Shown: positions 1-13,171, counted from the stretch's first letter. The stretch is DNA of 64,000 nt from Dasypus novemcinctus (GCF_030445035.2 NC_080704.1:27632499-27696498), one strand, 5' to 3'. The notes: generated from the letters alone by a model not told the origin. Program-made: numbers and translations.

Positions 1-844
1 TGATAGGATGCACATGCGCCAGGAGAGAACTTGAATCCTCTAGTGGATACATATTTGGGGTATCTACTTAGCCAAAGCCAGCCAGTCCCTGTCACTAGGA
101 ATGGTCTCTCTAACCACTCCCTGCTACCCCACCCCATTTTTCAAGGTGAAAACCCTTGGAGGTGGTGTTTGTACATGTATTTCCATCTCACTGGTTATGG
201 CTAATTGTTCAGGGCTTGATGCCTAACCCCAGCTAGGTTGACCAGAATCTCTTTCCCAGGAAATTTGGAGGTTCAGTTTACGAGGTTGAAGCCCCATCTG
301 GGTTCTAAGAGACTGGAGATGTGAAAACTCAGCAGCTGCGAGTGGCAGGTGTACACAAAGCTGATCTGCAGAGAACAGAGGATGAAATAGTTGTGCAGAG
401 AAAAGCAGACCTGAAAAACAGAGAGAGACACAGAGGGCATATTTCCCAGCTTCCCAACAACTTGTGTTTCCTGATTCCAATCCCTGTCTCCACTTCTTGC
501 CTGCCAGTAGGTTCCATGAGGCAGATCAGCAGCCTTATAATGAATCCCTCTTGTTTTGGTTAAGTTAACGTATGCTGGTTTCTGTACTCACAAGCAGAGC
601 TCTAATTGATACACGTTAAGAGAATGACTTCTGCAACAAATGTGTCAACAATAGCTAAAAGACATGTTAGACACATTAAGTAAAAGCTGACATTCCTTTT
701 ATCAAAAGCTATAATCAAAAGAAAAATAAATAAAAAAAATTTTTAAAAAGCTATAATCAATCTTTAACCATTCAGAGATGGGTTGTCTCAGATGTGTAGA
801 ATCCAGTCCGTTCCTTCTTTTGGTCTTCCTGTTCATTGATTCAC
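1..844. other. No gene or recognised repeat
   Basis: Ordinary mixed-composition sequence with an AT-rich patch at 700-760. Short open frames here lack any recognisable protein. Confidence 0.5.
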
Positions 845-1760
845 TGATCCAGCAAATGGTTGCTGTGTCCCTACCACATGCCAGGTACTCTACTAGGTGC
901 TGGGAACACAACAATGATTAAGACCAAGTCCTGGGAAGTGGATTTGGCTCAATGGATAGAGCATCCACCTACCACATGGGAGGTCCAAGGTTCAAACCCA
1001 GGGCCTCCTGACCCGTGTGCTGAAACTGGCCCAAGCGTAGTGCTGATGTGCGCAGGGAGTGCCGTGCCACGCAGGGGTGTTCCCACGTAGGGGAGCCCCA
1101 CGCGCAAGGAGTGCACCTTGTAAGGAGAGCTGCCCCGCGCAAAAAAGTGCAGCCTGCCCAGGAATGGCGCCGCACACATGCAGAGCTGACACAAGATGAC
1201 ACAACAAAGAGAGACACAGATTCCTGGTGCCACTGACAAGAATACAAGTAGACACAGAAAAAACATACAGTGAGTGGACACAGAGAACAGACAACTGGGG
1301 GGGGGAGGGGAGAAAAATAAATAAAAATAAATCGTAAAAAAAAAAAAGACCAAGTCCTTATCTTACTGAAGCTCCAATTCCAGTGGGGGAGACAGGAAAC
1401 CAACAAACCAACAGTTCAATTAAATAATTCTAGAATTAGATCACCACTAGAAAGGAAAGAAATGCTATGACAGAGATAACATGGTCAGGGAAGGCCTCTT
1501 TGAAGAGGGGCCTCTTAAACTAAGACCAGAAGAAAAAGAAGGAGCCAGCCAAGAAAGGAACCCAAGAAAGGGTGCTGCAGACCGAGGCCCTGAAGTAGGG
1601 GTGAGCCTGTCGCATTCCAGGAATGGGTGGACGACCAGCCTGACTGAAGTCAGCTGAGGGAGGGGGAGAAGGCCCAAGCCGTGACTGAGACACACGCCAC
1701 CGCAGCCAAATCAGGCAGGTCCTCGTAGGCTGTGGCAAGGAGTTTGGATTTTACACGATT
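845..1760 (+). mobile_element. Ancient L2/CR1-like repeat, split by a SINE
   Basis: The left part has the 'catgccaggtactctactaggtgctgg' type motif; after the SINE it resumes with 'gtgggggagacagg', 'gaaggcctctttgaagaggg' and 'gtggcaaggagtttggatttt'. I recognise these as phrases of a mammal-wide ancient repeat. The exact family is uncertain. Confidence 0.55.
933..1345 (+). mobile_element. DAS-type tRNA-derived SINE
   Basis: It has a tRNA-like head (GGCTCAATGGATAGAGC, GGTTCAAACCC), a CpG-rich body, a G-run near 1299-1312 and an A-rich tail. A 13-bp duplication AAGACCAAGTCCT flanks it at 920-932 and 1346-1358. Confidence 0.92.
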
Positions 1761-2040
1761 TGAAACGAGACAGCCTTAAGCAGAAAAAGTGCTTGGGCTG
1801 CTGGGTGTGGAATGGCTTGAATGGGACAAAAGCAGGAGAGAGAGGCTGCTGGAGTTCGGAGGCAATTGCACTAAGAATAAGAAGGCGGGAGGTGGTGATC
1901 TCTTAGAACGCAGAGGTGGCGGTGAGGGTGAGAAGTGGGTGAACGTGAGATATGTCTTGGAGGTTGAGCTGACTGAATGTGAGGGTGATGCAGAGGGATT
2001 CCATGTGAGGCATGAGGGAAAGGAAGGAATGCATGAGTCA

Positions 2041-3247
2041 GTATATATCCAGATGAACTAAAAACAGTGACGTGATCAGACATTTGCACATGGATGTTCG
2101 TGACAGTATTATTCACAATTGCCAAAAGATAGAAACAACCCAAGTGCCCATCAGCCAGCGAATGGATCAAACAAAATGTGATATATACATATGATGGAAT
2201 GCTATACTGCTGTGAGAAGAAATGAAATTGGGACACTTAGAACATAGATGAACCTTGAGGACATTATGCTAAGTGAAATAATGAGACACAAAAGGAGAAA
2301 TATTACATGGTCTCACTAATATGAACTAAATATGAAGAATAAACACATGGAGTTAAAGCCTAGACTATAGGTTACTAGGAGATAGGATGAGGGCTGAGAA
2401 GGGGTCCTGATGCTTAATGTATGTGGATCTTTCAATTACCTTGACTGTAAGAGTGTAGAAATGGATAGAGTTGACGGGAACACATTATAGTGAGCATAAC
2501 TAACATGGCTAGTTTATAAATGGGGTTGAGGCTGAAAGGGGTTGTCTAGGGATGTAAATGAAAGAAAGCTAGAGAATAATTTAGGGACTAAATAACATAG
2601 TGAACCCAGAAGTAGATGAGGATTGTGGTTAATAATACAAATACAAGAATGTTCTTTTATGAGCTAGAACAAATGTACTTCACCATGATAAGGTGAGAAG
2701 AATATCGTGATGCATAGGAAAAATAATGTAACTATGGACTATAGTTAACAGCAATATTGTAATGTTGTTGTATCGATGCAAAAGAAGGACACTGGGGTCA
2801 ATAAGAGCGGGGTATGGGGTTTTTTCCTTTTGGACTGAGGAGGATGTTTGGAGGCTTGCTGGGGTGAGGACTTGGTGGTGAGGGTGAGAGCCACTGAGTG
2901 TGCACTTTGGGTGGAGTGTGCAAGGGATGGGGCTGTGTAGCATGGTAGACCCTGTGGTGGAAGATGGACTGTGGTTGACAGTGCAAATATAAGAGTGTTC
3001 TCTAATGAACTATAACAAATGTACAATACTAGTACACGGTGTTGATGATAGGGGGTGTATGGGAGGAGTCTGCAAGGTGTGCGCTGTGGACCATGGTTGG
3101 TGGTGGTAGTCTGATCATGTTCTTTCATAATCTGTAACAAATGGTCCACAACAATGTAAAGTGTTGGTGGGGAGATGATGTATGGGAACTCTGCACATTA
3201 TGCATGATTGTTTTGTAAGCTCACAACCCCTCTAATAGAAAAAAAAA
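2041..3247 (+). mobile_element. L1 3' end (end of ORF2 plus 3' UTR)
   Basis: The start matches the placental L1 ORF2 terminus ('cccaagtgcccatcagccagcgaatggat', 'gctaagtgaaata'). A long 3' UTR follows, ending 'attgttttgtaagctcacaacccctctaatag' and an A-tail. It is 5' truncated and has no intact coding frame. Confidence 0.8.
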
Positions 3248-3792
3248 GAATCAATGAATCCAAGTTACTGGATTAATAAGAGTAGATTCAGGGACCATTT
3301 CTTGAAATGGCGAATATTGGACAAAGACCAGTTTGGCAGATTGGAATATTAAGAGTTTCCTCATTAGGTTTCACATTTTGGTGATCCCCTGCCTACCCCT
3401 CCTGCTGTAGGTTGAAGAGGAAAAGGGAGCATCATAACTCATTAAAACAGGGGGTGATATGTGTGCTATATACATATAGAAGTGGGCTCCATCAGGGGCA
3501 GTCTGAACTGGCCTGGGAGTTTTTTGGTCTTCAAAAGATGGTGGAGACTGAACATTAGATTTGCATCTCCCTTAGCTGAGAGAAAGAGGGAGAAAGAAAG
3601 AGAGTGAGAACGAGGGCACAGAAGCTTGCCAGAGATGATTTGTCCTGGGTTAATTTATCTCTGATAGAAGAACAAATTGTGCTTAAAAGGTAGGTGATTA
3701 TAAAACAAGTTGATTTATTGCTGTGTATAATCTCCACACAAAGAGAACTGGTCTCAAAGGTTTTCTGTAGCTGTGATAGTCACAAAGGAGTG
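3248..3792. other. No gene recognised
   Basis: Unique-looking sequence with a GA-rich stretch near 3580-3620. Confidence 0.5.
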
Positions 3793-3973
3793 GTTCTAAG
3801 CCTAGCTGTCCGTTAGGATCTCCTAGGGAGCATTTTAAGAACACCAATGCCAGGCTTCATCACAGACCAATGAATGAATCGAAATCTTTGGGGGTAGAGT
3901 TCGGGTATCAGTGTTTCTTTCAAAGCTTTCTTCAGGTTATTCCAATGGATAGCTATGGCTTGAAAACCACTGG
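3793..3973 (+). mobile_element. MER5B-like hAT-Charlie remnant
   Basis: It contains 'ttaggatctcctagggagcattttaagaacaccaatgccaggct' and ends 'gcttgaaaaccactgg', the outline of a non-autonomous MER5B element. It is degraded. Confidence 0.55.
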
Positions 3974-5734
3974 TAAAAGGCAATTTAATCATGGCTCGCA
4001 GGGGAAAAAGTGGTCATTTTGGTATGTTGTTGAAATTAAAGCACTGATTCTAATCTAAGCAATACCTCACACCAAGATAAGGCACAATTCATCTTGATTT
4101 TCCTGAGTGCTTTTTCATAGCACAAAATATTAAATGGTCCATGGTTCAATGCCAATTTTACAGAAGGAAAGCTTCCAAGAGCAAAACCCACTAGCCAATT
4201 CATGCGATTGACGACTTAATGTATTACTTTTCGGCTGATTGCTTCTACTGGAGATGAAACCGTCACTAACCATGAAAAAATTTACCTGCTTTCTTTCCCA
4301 CTGTGTCAAAGTGAAGCTCCTGGTCTACCTCTGTTTGGAACACTCAGTTGCTTGCAGAGCAAGCTGTTTTCATGGTTGAGTGTCTCACACAGCTTGGCTT
4401 AGGTCAAAACCCTGTTAATAGGAACCCTGCCGCTGCTGAACTATGAAATTTCCTGATTAAGGAAATGAGAGGAAATAAGTCATTAACTAGCACCTACACA
4501 CTTGGGGAGTTCTATTTTTTCTTCAGGAGAATTAAAAGCAGAAGGCGCTGCTGTCACAATTCCCTGATAGAAGATGACAAAATCAAGGATGAACATTTAA
4601 CAGCTGTTTTGGAACCGATTCCGGGAATAAACAAAAACTGCCTATGGTTTCGCCACAGCTAAGCACAGATTCTCTGTGATTCACCCGTGGTCTATAGCAA
4701 GCAAGCTGAGCCAAGGAAATGATGCCAAGAAAAGACAATGACAAAGGGAGAGCTTAATCATCATGACGGTTGCAATTATAATTAAATGTAAACTTGAGAA
4801 CAGGACTGTTTCACTCTGGTGAGGTGGCCAAGGGTTTGGGGGAAATTTACAACAAGTGGACCAAAGGCTATTGCTAAATTTCTCTTCCTGCTCTCAGAAC
4901 TTCGAACTATAATTATGAACATTGATAAAATACGAAAGAGGAAATAATATTATTTTAATAGCTGGTATAAAAGTTCCTCTTAGAAGGTCCCAATTCTTTC
5001 CCTCCCTCCCTTCTTCTCTTCCTTCCTTCCTAAAATTTTTAATAAGCTTGCTTAGAGTTGAGGCTGAGACTATAAGGGGCTATGTGTAAGTGGAACTTCA
5101 CAGCATTAGACAAGGAAAAGAGCTTGTGTTTTGAAACCAGAGAAGGAGGGGAAAGAGAAAAGTAAAAAGAGGAGAGAAGGGGAGTAAGCAAGACGGCTGA
5201 AGATTATGGGATGTATTGTGTAACCCCTAAATCTTTAGTAAAGTTCTAAGTTTACAAAATGCTTGTGGTGGAGGTAGGAGATCTTGTGCAGCAAATGGTA
5301 AAGAGTCTGAACTTTGGCAAGGAAAGGGATAAAAAAAAAAAAAAAACGCACAGGGACAACAAATCAGGACCGTGAAGTAAAGAGCTAGGAATTTGCAGAA
5401 ATTGTGGGGAGGGCTGTTACCCCCTCATCGTCTGTGAAACTTGGAGTTTCAGCCAAGTTTACTTTAATCTCTGACACCCGGGGAGGCTTCATCTGGGTTA
5501 TATTTGCAAGGATTCGGGAGAAGTTTTCATTTAAGCTACATAGTCACGTAAAGTTCTAGGCAGTGGTTTTTCACTGAGTGTTGTGCACTGGATAGATTTT
5601 TGAGGCCATACCTGGAACAGTAATCAAGTTTCTATGGGCTACCTGACTCCCTGATGCACCCTTCCCAATTTTGACTGCGTTGGGTATCAATTCAAAAGGT
5701 GAGACAACGTCCATCATCTAGCCAACCCCCATCT
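3974..5734. other. No gene recognised
   Basis: Unique-looking sequence. A (TTCC)n-like pyrimidine tract lies at 4995-5028, a purine-rich run at 5130-5190, and an A-run at 5332-5346. Confidence 0.5.
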
Positions 5735-6125
5735 ATCCATCACCCAGTAACTCGGCAAGCATATTGAGCACTTTCTATGCTTATGGCCCCTACTAGGCAT
5801 TTGGAGGCAACCAAATATGAATAAGACCTCGATCCTAATCTCAAGGAGCTCAGTCTAGTAATGGCAACTTGAACTGAAATAGCCAGGTACCAGGTAGAAA
5901 GGAGTAAACGCCACAATAAAGGTGTGACAAGGTGTTTTGAAAATTCAGATGGAGAACTGCTGACAAAGTTAGTGGGAGTGCAGGAGAGGAAGCAACTCAG
6001 AGAAGGTTTTATGGAGGTGGCGACATTCGCATTGAATCTTCAGGAAAAAATATGATTTGGACATTCAGGGATATGATGGAGGACATGGAGTAGGGAAAGG
6101 CATTGAGGAAGAAAATCATGGGTCA
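5735..6125 (+). mobile_element. Ancient L2/CR1-like repeat fragment
   Basis: It shares phrases with the copy near 0.9-1.7 kb: 'attgagcactttctatgc', 'ctcaaggagctcagtctagt', 'gagaaggttttatggaggtgg'. It is old and non-coding. Confidence 0.5.
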
Positions 6126-6598
6126 ACTCCATGCAAGTGACCAAGCTGAACACCTGGGGTGACAGTGGGGCCCCAGGGCTGCTGGTAGCCATTACGGTGC
6201 CTTTGCGCAGAATAGAAAGAAATGCCCCTTCTTCCAGAGAACTTGACTAGGTGCCTGGGTCTCAGCCCTCACCCACCTCCTCAGCTGGGGACCCTTTTGC
6301 AGTTCACATTCTGCAGAATGGAAGGCCCCCCCCCCCCCGCCCCGCCCCAGGTGCCACACACTGAGCTGGAGAACTCAGTTTGGGAGGGAAGATGATGAGC
6401 TCAGTTTGGGATGTAGTGAGTTGCACGTGTGTGTCAGCAGAACATCCTGGTAAAAATTGGAAACCGAAAAGTGAAAATGTAGAACTAGGGTTTGGAGAGA
6501 CGTTTAGGATTCTAAGTGTAGACTGGGGAGTCACTTTGATGGAGTATGGCGTTAAAGCGATGAGGCTGGGTGAGATTTCCAAGGGAAAGCATGTAAGA
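6126..6598. other. No gene recognised
   Basis: Holds a run of ten C at 6328-6337. Open frames across this span have no recognisable product. Confidence 0.5.
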
Positions 6599-6785
6599 CA
6601 GTGGTTCTCATCTAGGGTGACTTGACACTGTCTGGAGACACTTTTGGTCATCGCAACCTGGGTAGGGGGATGTTCCTGACATCTAAAGGGCAGAGGCCAG
6701 GACCGCTGCGAAATGCACAAGACAGTGTCCCATGACAAAGAATCATCTTCCCAAATGTGGATAGTGCTGAGATCCAGAAACCCTG
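6599..6785 (+). mobile_element. MER20 DNA transposon remnant
   Basis: CAGTGGTTCTCA at the left, 'tgtctggagacacttttggtcatcgcaacctggg' inside, and 'gacaaagaatcatcttccc' to the end match MER20 (hAT-Charlie, non-autonomous). Confidence 0.8.
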
Positions 6786-7129
6786 GTGGAAAGGGGCAGA
6801 TCTGCGGAGAACACCTACCTTTAAGGTGGTAACGACGGAAGAGGGGCAAGCCCTCCCTCCCACCCCTGCCTCCTCTAGCCACAAAGGGAAAAATTCTTGT
6901 GATGAAGCAAAAGGCTGGGAGAGCGGGAAGGTTGCTGCTTCTACACCCAGGACCTGTTGAGGGACGGAGTAACCAGGTAGCTGCAGACCTTTAAGGAGGT
7001 ATACAACGTTACAATAACAAATTGCACACACGGTACCCATGTACTCCACTTACACTTCCATATAAAACATTAGTGTGGCGACCAAGGCAGCAGACAGCGT
7101 CCTCTTGTGGGTATCCGGAAACACTGCTC

Positions 7130-7596
7130 ATCAGTACCACCCACCCTCTCTAATGATCATGACCACTGTCAATTTCAAAACATTTCCATCACCCTGAGAA
7201 CGAACAAACAAACCAAAAACTGCCTTACCCATGAGCAGTCATCCCTCCTTCTAGCCCCTGGCAATCACTACCCCACTTTCTGTCTATATAGATTTGCCCT
7301 TTCTGGGCATTTCACATAAATGGCATCATTCAATATTTGTCCTTTTGTGTCTGGCTTCTTCCATTATCGAGGGACTTTGGGGCTGTTGTGAAAAATGCTG
7401 CTATGCACATTCGTGCACAAGTTTTTGCAGGGATGTGTGTTTCCCATTCTCTTGGGTAGATACCTAGGAGCGGAAGTGCCCATGCCTATGCTAACTTTCT
7501 GGGGAGCCGCCAGTCGGTTTGCCACAGTGGTGGCACCATTTTACATTCCTACCAGCAGTGTCCGAAGGCTCTAATTTCTCCACATCCTTGCAGGAA
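7130..7596 (-). mobile_element. L1 fragment (ORF2 3' region), minus strand
   Basis: 'cttttgtgtctggcttcttccatta', 'gctgctatgcacattcgtgcacaag' and 'cattttacattcctaccagcagtg' are reverse-strand L1 ORF2 end sequence. It is decayed. Confidence 0.8.
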
Positions 7597-7784
7597 GAAC
7601 TGGTTTTAAAGTTCATATTTCTTCTTCACTTCCTCCTTTGAATATATATTTCTTACTATATACCAGGCATCATGCCTAGCACAGGAGAGTAGTGTGTTTA
7701 TCTTTGCACACGTGCCCCAGCCTCAGGCACTTTCCACAGGTGTCCCAGCCCAGTGCAGTTCTCACATAAGATAAAGACAAACTG

Positions 7785-8212
7785 GGGAAGCAGACTTGGC
7801 CCAGTGGTTAGGGCGTCCGCCTACCACATGGGAGGTCCGCGGTTCAAACCCCGGGCCTCCTTGACCCGTGTGGAGCTGGCCCATGCGCAGTGCTGATGCG
7901 CCCAAGGAGTGCTGTGCCACGCAAGGGTGTCCCCCGCGTAGGGGAGCCCCACGCGCAAGGAGTGCACCCCGTAAGGAGAGCCACCCAGTGCGAAAGAAAG
8001 TGCAGCCTGCCCAGGAATGGTGCCACACACACGGAGAGCTGACACGTCAAGATGACGCAACAAAAAGAAACACAGATTCCCGTGCCGCTGTTAAGGATAG
8101 AAGCAGTCACAGAAGAACACACAGCAGATGGACACAGAGAGCAGACAACTGGGGGCGGCGGGGGGGGGGGGGGGGGGGGGGGAAGGGAGAGAAATAAAAA
8201 ATAAAAAGAAAA
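7785..8212 (+). mobile_element. DAS-type SINE
   Basis: This is a full-length unit with head, body, a 23-base pure G-run (8160-8182) and an A-rich tail. The duplication ATAAAGACAAACTG at 7771-7784 recurs with one change at 8213-8226. Confidence 0.92.
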
Positions 8213-8384
8213 ATAAAGACGAACTGTAAAATTCATGCTAATAATTTAAGATTCTAATTTTTCTTTATGTAGAACTACCTTAAGTAGCAAATAGAAAACA
8301 CTACAACAGGTTGAGACTGTGGAAGAAAAAAAACCCCCTTTCTATTTTAGGACATTTAATAGCCCTCATGTTGTGCTTTTTTTT

Positions 8385-8485
8385 TGGTCTATTTTTTAAT
8401 GTTACATTAAAAAAATATGAGGTCCCCATATACCCTCCACCCCCCTCACCCCACTCCTCCGCCCATATGTCGTGCTTTTTTGAAC
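8385..8485 (-). mobile_element. 3' terminal fragment of the 1.1-kb element family
   Basis: The reverse strand reads as a G-rich tract, 'tatggggacctcatat', then 'tttaatgtaacattaaa'. This is the same 3' terminal module as the elements at 15257, 43740 and 59999. Confidence 0.6.
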
Positions 8486-8637
8486 AAAGGGTCCTGCATT
8501 TTGATTTTACACTGAGCTCTGCATATCATATAGCTGCCCCTGCAGCTGGCTGGGCACTACAGCAGGAAAGCACAACAAAATTTTATGGCAAACTAAAGAG
8601 TGGACATCATCCCAAATCCCTCAAGATTGAGGAATGA

Positions 8638-8989
8638 GGGAAGCAGATGTGGCTCGGGCGACTGAGCTCCCACCTACCGCATGGGAGGTCGCTGGTTTGG
8701 ATCCCGGTGCCTCCTAAAGACAGCGAGCTGGTGCGACGGGCAGGTGTGGCGAGCTGACGCAACAAGATGACGCGACAAGAGACGTGGGAGGAAAAATATA
8801 ATGAGAGACATAACAAAGCAGGGAGCAGAGGTGGCTCAAGCGATTGGGGACCTCCCTCCCACCTCAGAGGTCCCGGGTTCAGCTCCTCATGCCTCCTGAA
8901 GAAACAAGGAAGATCAACAGACACAGCAAGTGCAGACAACAAGGGGACGGGGAGAACTAAATTTAAAAAATAAATCTTAAAAAAATAAA
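8638..8989 (+). mobile_element. Dimeric tRNA-derived SINE
   Basis: Two tRNA-like heads (about 8640-8710 and 8820-8890) lie head to tail. One 14-bp duplication AGATTGAGGAATGA flanks the whole unit (8624-8637 and 8990-9003). No duplication separates the halves, so it inserted as one dimer. Confidence 0.88.
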
Positions 8990-9003
8990 AGATTGAGGAA
9001 TGA

Positions 9004-9794
9004 ACAAAAATGGGAGGAAGGGGGAGTAGTGTAACCATGGACCCAAGCAGGTTTACTGTTATTGTAGCTATTATCTTGTGTTAATGAAGTACCTCGGAAT
9101 ATTGATATAAAAAATAAAATAAAAAAATGTATGGCAGAGAGTGGGGATACAGGGATGGGTGAAGAATTGGGCCCTCTAGGTAATTTACCACACCATGCAT
9201 TCTCTAGCCTTGGAATTATTTTGCATGCATGTGAGGGCAGGAGGGAGTGGAGGTTCTCAAAACTCTCAGATCTTTAAAGTCGCTGCTTGAGAGTGATGAA
9301 CGATGACACTGGACTCAGTAAGAACAGTTGACAATATGTAGATTTGATTTTAAATTTATAAAGGAGATATGATTTGGAACCAATTTCTTGCTTACTTCTT
9401 AACTTCAAACACAGGAAAGGCTTAGCTGGCCTTGCTCACTGCTGACATCCTTATGAGGGTTGTTTTTGCTAAGGAGTCCATAAACCACTCTGATTAGATC
9501 ATCCCTTGAGCTGTAGAGAAGGCTAGATAGAGATCACCCAGCCAGAGAGAACATCTGACTTCTTCCATGTCCCATTACATTGATGTTCTCTTCTTCAAAT
9601 AAAACTTCATTACCATGCTCTCCTTCTTATTTTTGATCCAATTTCTATAAATTTTGCTATAAATGGACTCACATTTGGTGGAAGAGGCAGACACGTGATT
9701 TGCCCAAGGTTGCTTAGCTAGCAACCAGAAAACCCACAGCTGGAACCCATTTCTCCATATATATATTTTTTTACTTGAAAAGAATTGAACTGCA
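9004..9794. other. No gene recognised
   Basis: Unique-looking sequence between a SINE dimer and an L1 tail. Confidence 0.5.
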
Positions 9795-10990
9795 TTAAAG
9801 AAATTATTGTGGTAAAATATACATAACAAAACTTACCATTTTAAGTGTATAATTCAGTGGCAGTAAGTACATTCACAAAGTTGTGCTACCCTCACCACTA
9901 TTTCTACAACTTTTCATCACCCTAAAAGAAATTCTGTACCCATGAAGCCATAACTCCCCATTTCCTTCCTCAGCCCCTGACAACATCGAATCTGTTTTCT
10001 GGCTCCATGAATTTGCCTATTCCAGATAATTCCTGTAAGTGGAATCCTACACTATTTGTCCCTTTGAGGTTGGCTTCTTTCATTTAGTATAATGTTCCAA
10101 AATTCATCCATGGTGTAGCATGTATCAGAGCGTCATTCCTTTTTAAGGCTTAATCTTTTTCTATTAATTGTATATCCCACATTCTGCTTATCCATTCATC
10201 TATTGATGGGCACTTGAATTGCTTCTACCTTTAGGCTATTGTGAATAATGCTTCTATGAACACTGGTGTACAAGTATCTATTTGAGTTCCTGTTTCCAAT
10301 CCTTTTGGGTATATCCCTAGGGGTAGAATTGCTGGGCCATATGATAATTCTGTTTAACTTTTTGAGGAACAAACTGTTTTCCACAGTGACTAAAACATTT
10401 TATATATCCACCAGCAAGGGTTCCAATTTTACATTCTTGCCAACACTTGCTATTCTTTTTTTAAAATTTAATTATAGCCATGCTAGTGGGTGTGAAGTGG
10501 TATCTCATTGTAGTTTTGATTTGCATTTTCTACTGACTAATGGTGTTGAACATCTATTCCCATGCTTGTTGGCCATTTGCACATTTTCTTTAAAGAACTG
10601 TCTAGTCAAGTCCTTTGCCCATTTTTAAATTGGGTTGTTTTTTGCTTGGTTTTGTTTTGCTATTCAGTTGTAGGAGTTCTTTATATATTCTAAATACCAA
10701 TCCCTTATCAGGGAATTTGCATATATTTTTCCCATTCTTTGGGCTGTCTTTTCACTTTCTTGATAGTGTCCTTTGATGCACAAAAGTTTTAAATTTTGAT
10801 GAAGGTCAATTTATTTTTTGTTGCCTGTGCTATTTGTGTCATACTTAAGAAACCCTTGCCAAATTCAAGGTCATGAATATTTTAAGCTATGTTTTCTTCT
10901 AAGAGTTTTATAGTTTTAGTTCTTCTATTTAGTTTGTTGGTCCATTTTTTATTAATTTTTGTGCACTGCATTTTTATCAACTATTAAATC
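9795..10990 (-). mobile_element. L1 fragment (ORF2 end/3' region), minus strand
   Basis: 'gtggtaaaatatacataacaaaacttaccatttta', 'ctattgtgaataatgcttctatgaacactggtgtacaag', 'gctgggccatatgataattctg' and 'aagtcctttgcccattttt' are classic reverse-strand L1. It is decayed. Confidence 0.88.
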
Positions 10991-12689
10991 ATTTCTGTAA
11001 ATGCCATTTTGGTGTAAAGTATTTGTGTTATGTTGTGCTGCTCTTATCACTTTAATTCCTGAGCTGTAAACCTCTTTCTGGCCAAAAAACCTTCAGTTTG
11101 CACAAAAACATTATCAAGGATAGTTTTTCAGATTTTGAAAAAGTTCTTCGTTGGCAATTCTATTAACCGATAGACAAGAATTTGGAGAAACAAACCCACA
11201 GTCTGCTTAATTCAACTCTCCAAAAGAGTTTCACTTAGGAATACATGTTTCCATCCCAGAAGTGATTAGCGGATGGTTAAATTACAAGAGAAGAGAGAAT
11301 TAACATTTTTGAATGAAAGGGTATATAATGAGGGAGTTTGAAGTGGAAGAAAATTGCTTGCAAAAGAATAGGATTTTGAGCAAGAGAAAAACTGGTCCAG
11401 CTATTTATGTATAATACCAGTTCCAATCATTCCACTTTGGGCTCCTTTTCAGTTCTGGCTGGTCTTTCTTAACCTGCTGAATGCTTAAGCTTTACTGCCC
11501 AGAGTTTCGCTGGGGTTACGCAAGGCAAGAGGCACATTCTCCAGCTGGAGCTCCCCAAGAGGGCATGCAGCCTGTTCGTGGGGTAAGAGCAGGATGAACT
11601 CGTCTCTTTTTCACTTTCCCTCTCATTATCGTGCTGAGTCCATGGGGCAAGGCACTTGTTCAGCACCCACAGGGGCTGAGAGGGCCCTCAGGGGTCTGCG
11701 TCTGGGCAGAGCCAGGTAGAACTCCAGCTCAGCCAGCACCCCTGGGGCTTGGGACACAGGAGAGAAAACCTGCAGGGTGTCACCAGGAATTGCACCTCAT
11801 TTCCCACAGATTTGTTCACCCTTGGTCTCTTTATTTAGCCATAAAGAGTGCATAACAATGGGAGGAAAAGCTACGGTGCTTGGGATTTATTCTGAAAATG
11901 TTGTAATTACTAAGGGAAGTTCTAAGAAGTGAGGGGTATTGAGTCATGCGAAGTCATGTCAGGTGTAGGGTTGTTCACGGTATCAAGATGAGAAAAGCTC
12001 TGCGGGATTAGATCCTGCTAATGTGGCTGTCAGGCAAGTCACTGAAAACTCTTAGGAGCAAAACGCCAGAGACATTTTTCATTTATTCCATGGTTCTTAA
12101 CATACCGATTGAATGTTCACCATCTGCCAGGCAGATACCTCTGGGGGCTGTTCGTCCATTCTGGAAAGCCAAAGGGGTTAGTGCTTGGGGGCTGCCCTTG
12201 CAAGGGGGATGAGACCTGTAGATGAACTCTCCCCTCTCCTGACTCCTGAGTGGACTATTCCAAGGTACCTCCTACACAGGCCCTCGGACTGTCCCCTGTG
12301 TGGGGTCACGCATGCTAAGAGGGGTCACTCCCACAGTGAGCCACCTGTATGCAAGCTGCCATCTCAGGCTCTGCATCTGGGGACAACTGAAGCTATCGTG
12401 ACAAACCAGGTTAGGGAAATGGCAAAAGTGAAGCACAGGTGCTATCAAAGGGCACTGGCAGGTACAAAGCAAAAACAGCCTGTCCCAAACACATCGGAGT
12501 CAACTCTCAGGCTCTCCTGGAGCATCCAGGAACTACCGAAATTCCCTCTTTTATAGCTGATCGGGCCATCCGAGGACAGAGTGTCCTGACCTGGGTGGAC
12601 CTGGCCTCCAGCGATTAATGTCTTGTCAACTGACCTTGTCTGCCCTTTGCCAAAAGGAGGGTCTGCATACGTGAAAAACAGCTCTGCTG
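10991..12689. other. No gene recognised
   Basis: Mixed sequence. Its 3' part may include the unresolved left end of the LTR that finishes at 13171. Confidence 0.45.
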
Positions 12690-13171
12690 GCAGCCAGGCC
12701 GCGATGTTCCCAACCGAACATAAATAGCACTCAAGGAAAATAAATAATGGCCAGAGAAGGCCACTCCATGATCGTGTTTGGAACAAGACAGAACAAGGCC
12801 CTTCCACAACCAGGAGAGTCATTAAGCTGCCCCCCTTCCCCAAACACATTTGACAAACAGGACTCACTGCTGCTCCTTTATCAATGACAATTCGAGCCCT
12901 GTGTTAATCTCCCCACCTCTTAAATAAAAATGAAGGTATTGCCTCTGCCTCTTGACAACATCCAATTCAGAACTTGCTCCTGCCTCCTTAAACGCTCCTT
13001 AGAATCCCTCAACACATGCCCCTGTAAGAATCCTATAAGAAGGCTCCCCCTCGCCTCTGAAATAGCCCCCACGGTGCTGCTGGAGTGAGTTCTCACTTGC
13101 TGCGGCGAGCTAAATAAAGCTAATTTCTTCCTCCTTCAGGGGTGTTCCTGGTGGTCTCTGGCTGGTAAACA
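12690..13171 (+). mobile_element. Solo or 3' LTR, ERV1-like; left edge unresolved
   Basis: It has TATA-like 'cctataagaagg' (near 13032), AATAAA in 'gctaaataaagctaatttcttcc' (near 13112), then 'ggtgttcctggtggtctctggctggtaaaca'. The ending CTGGTAAACA is also the ending of the LTR at 45401-46008. No primer-binding site follows. I could not find the left TG or target duplication. Confidence 0.65.

Noticed and set aside
949-1406. Overlapping minus-strand frames of 100-145 codons
   Set aside because: They are translations of the reverse strand of a SINE; similar peptides recur at every DAS copy in the window.
6304-6882. 192-codon minus-strand frame
   Set aside because: It crosses a C-run and a MER20 remnant and has no recognisable domain.
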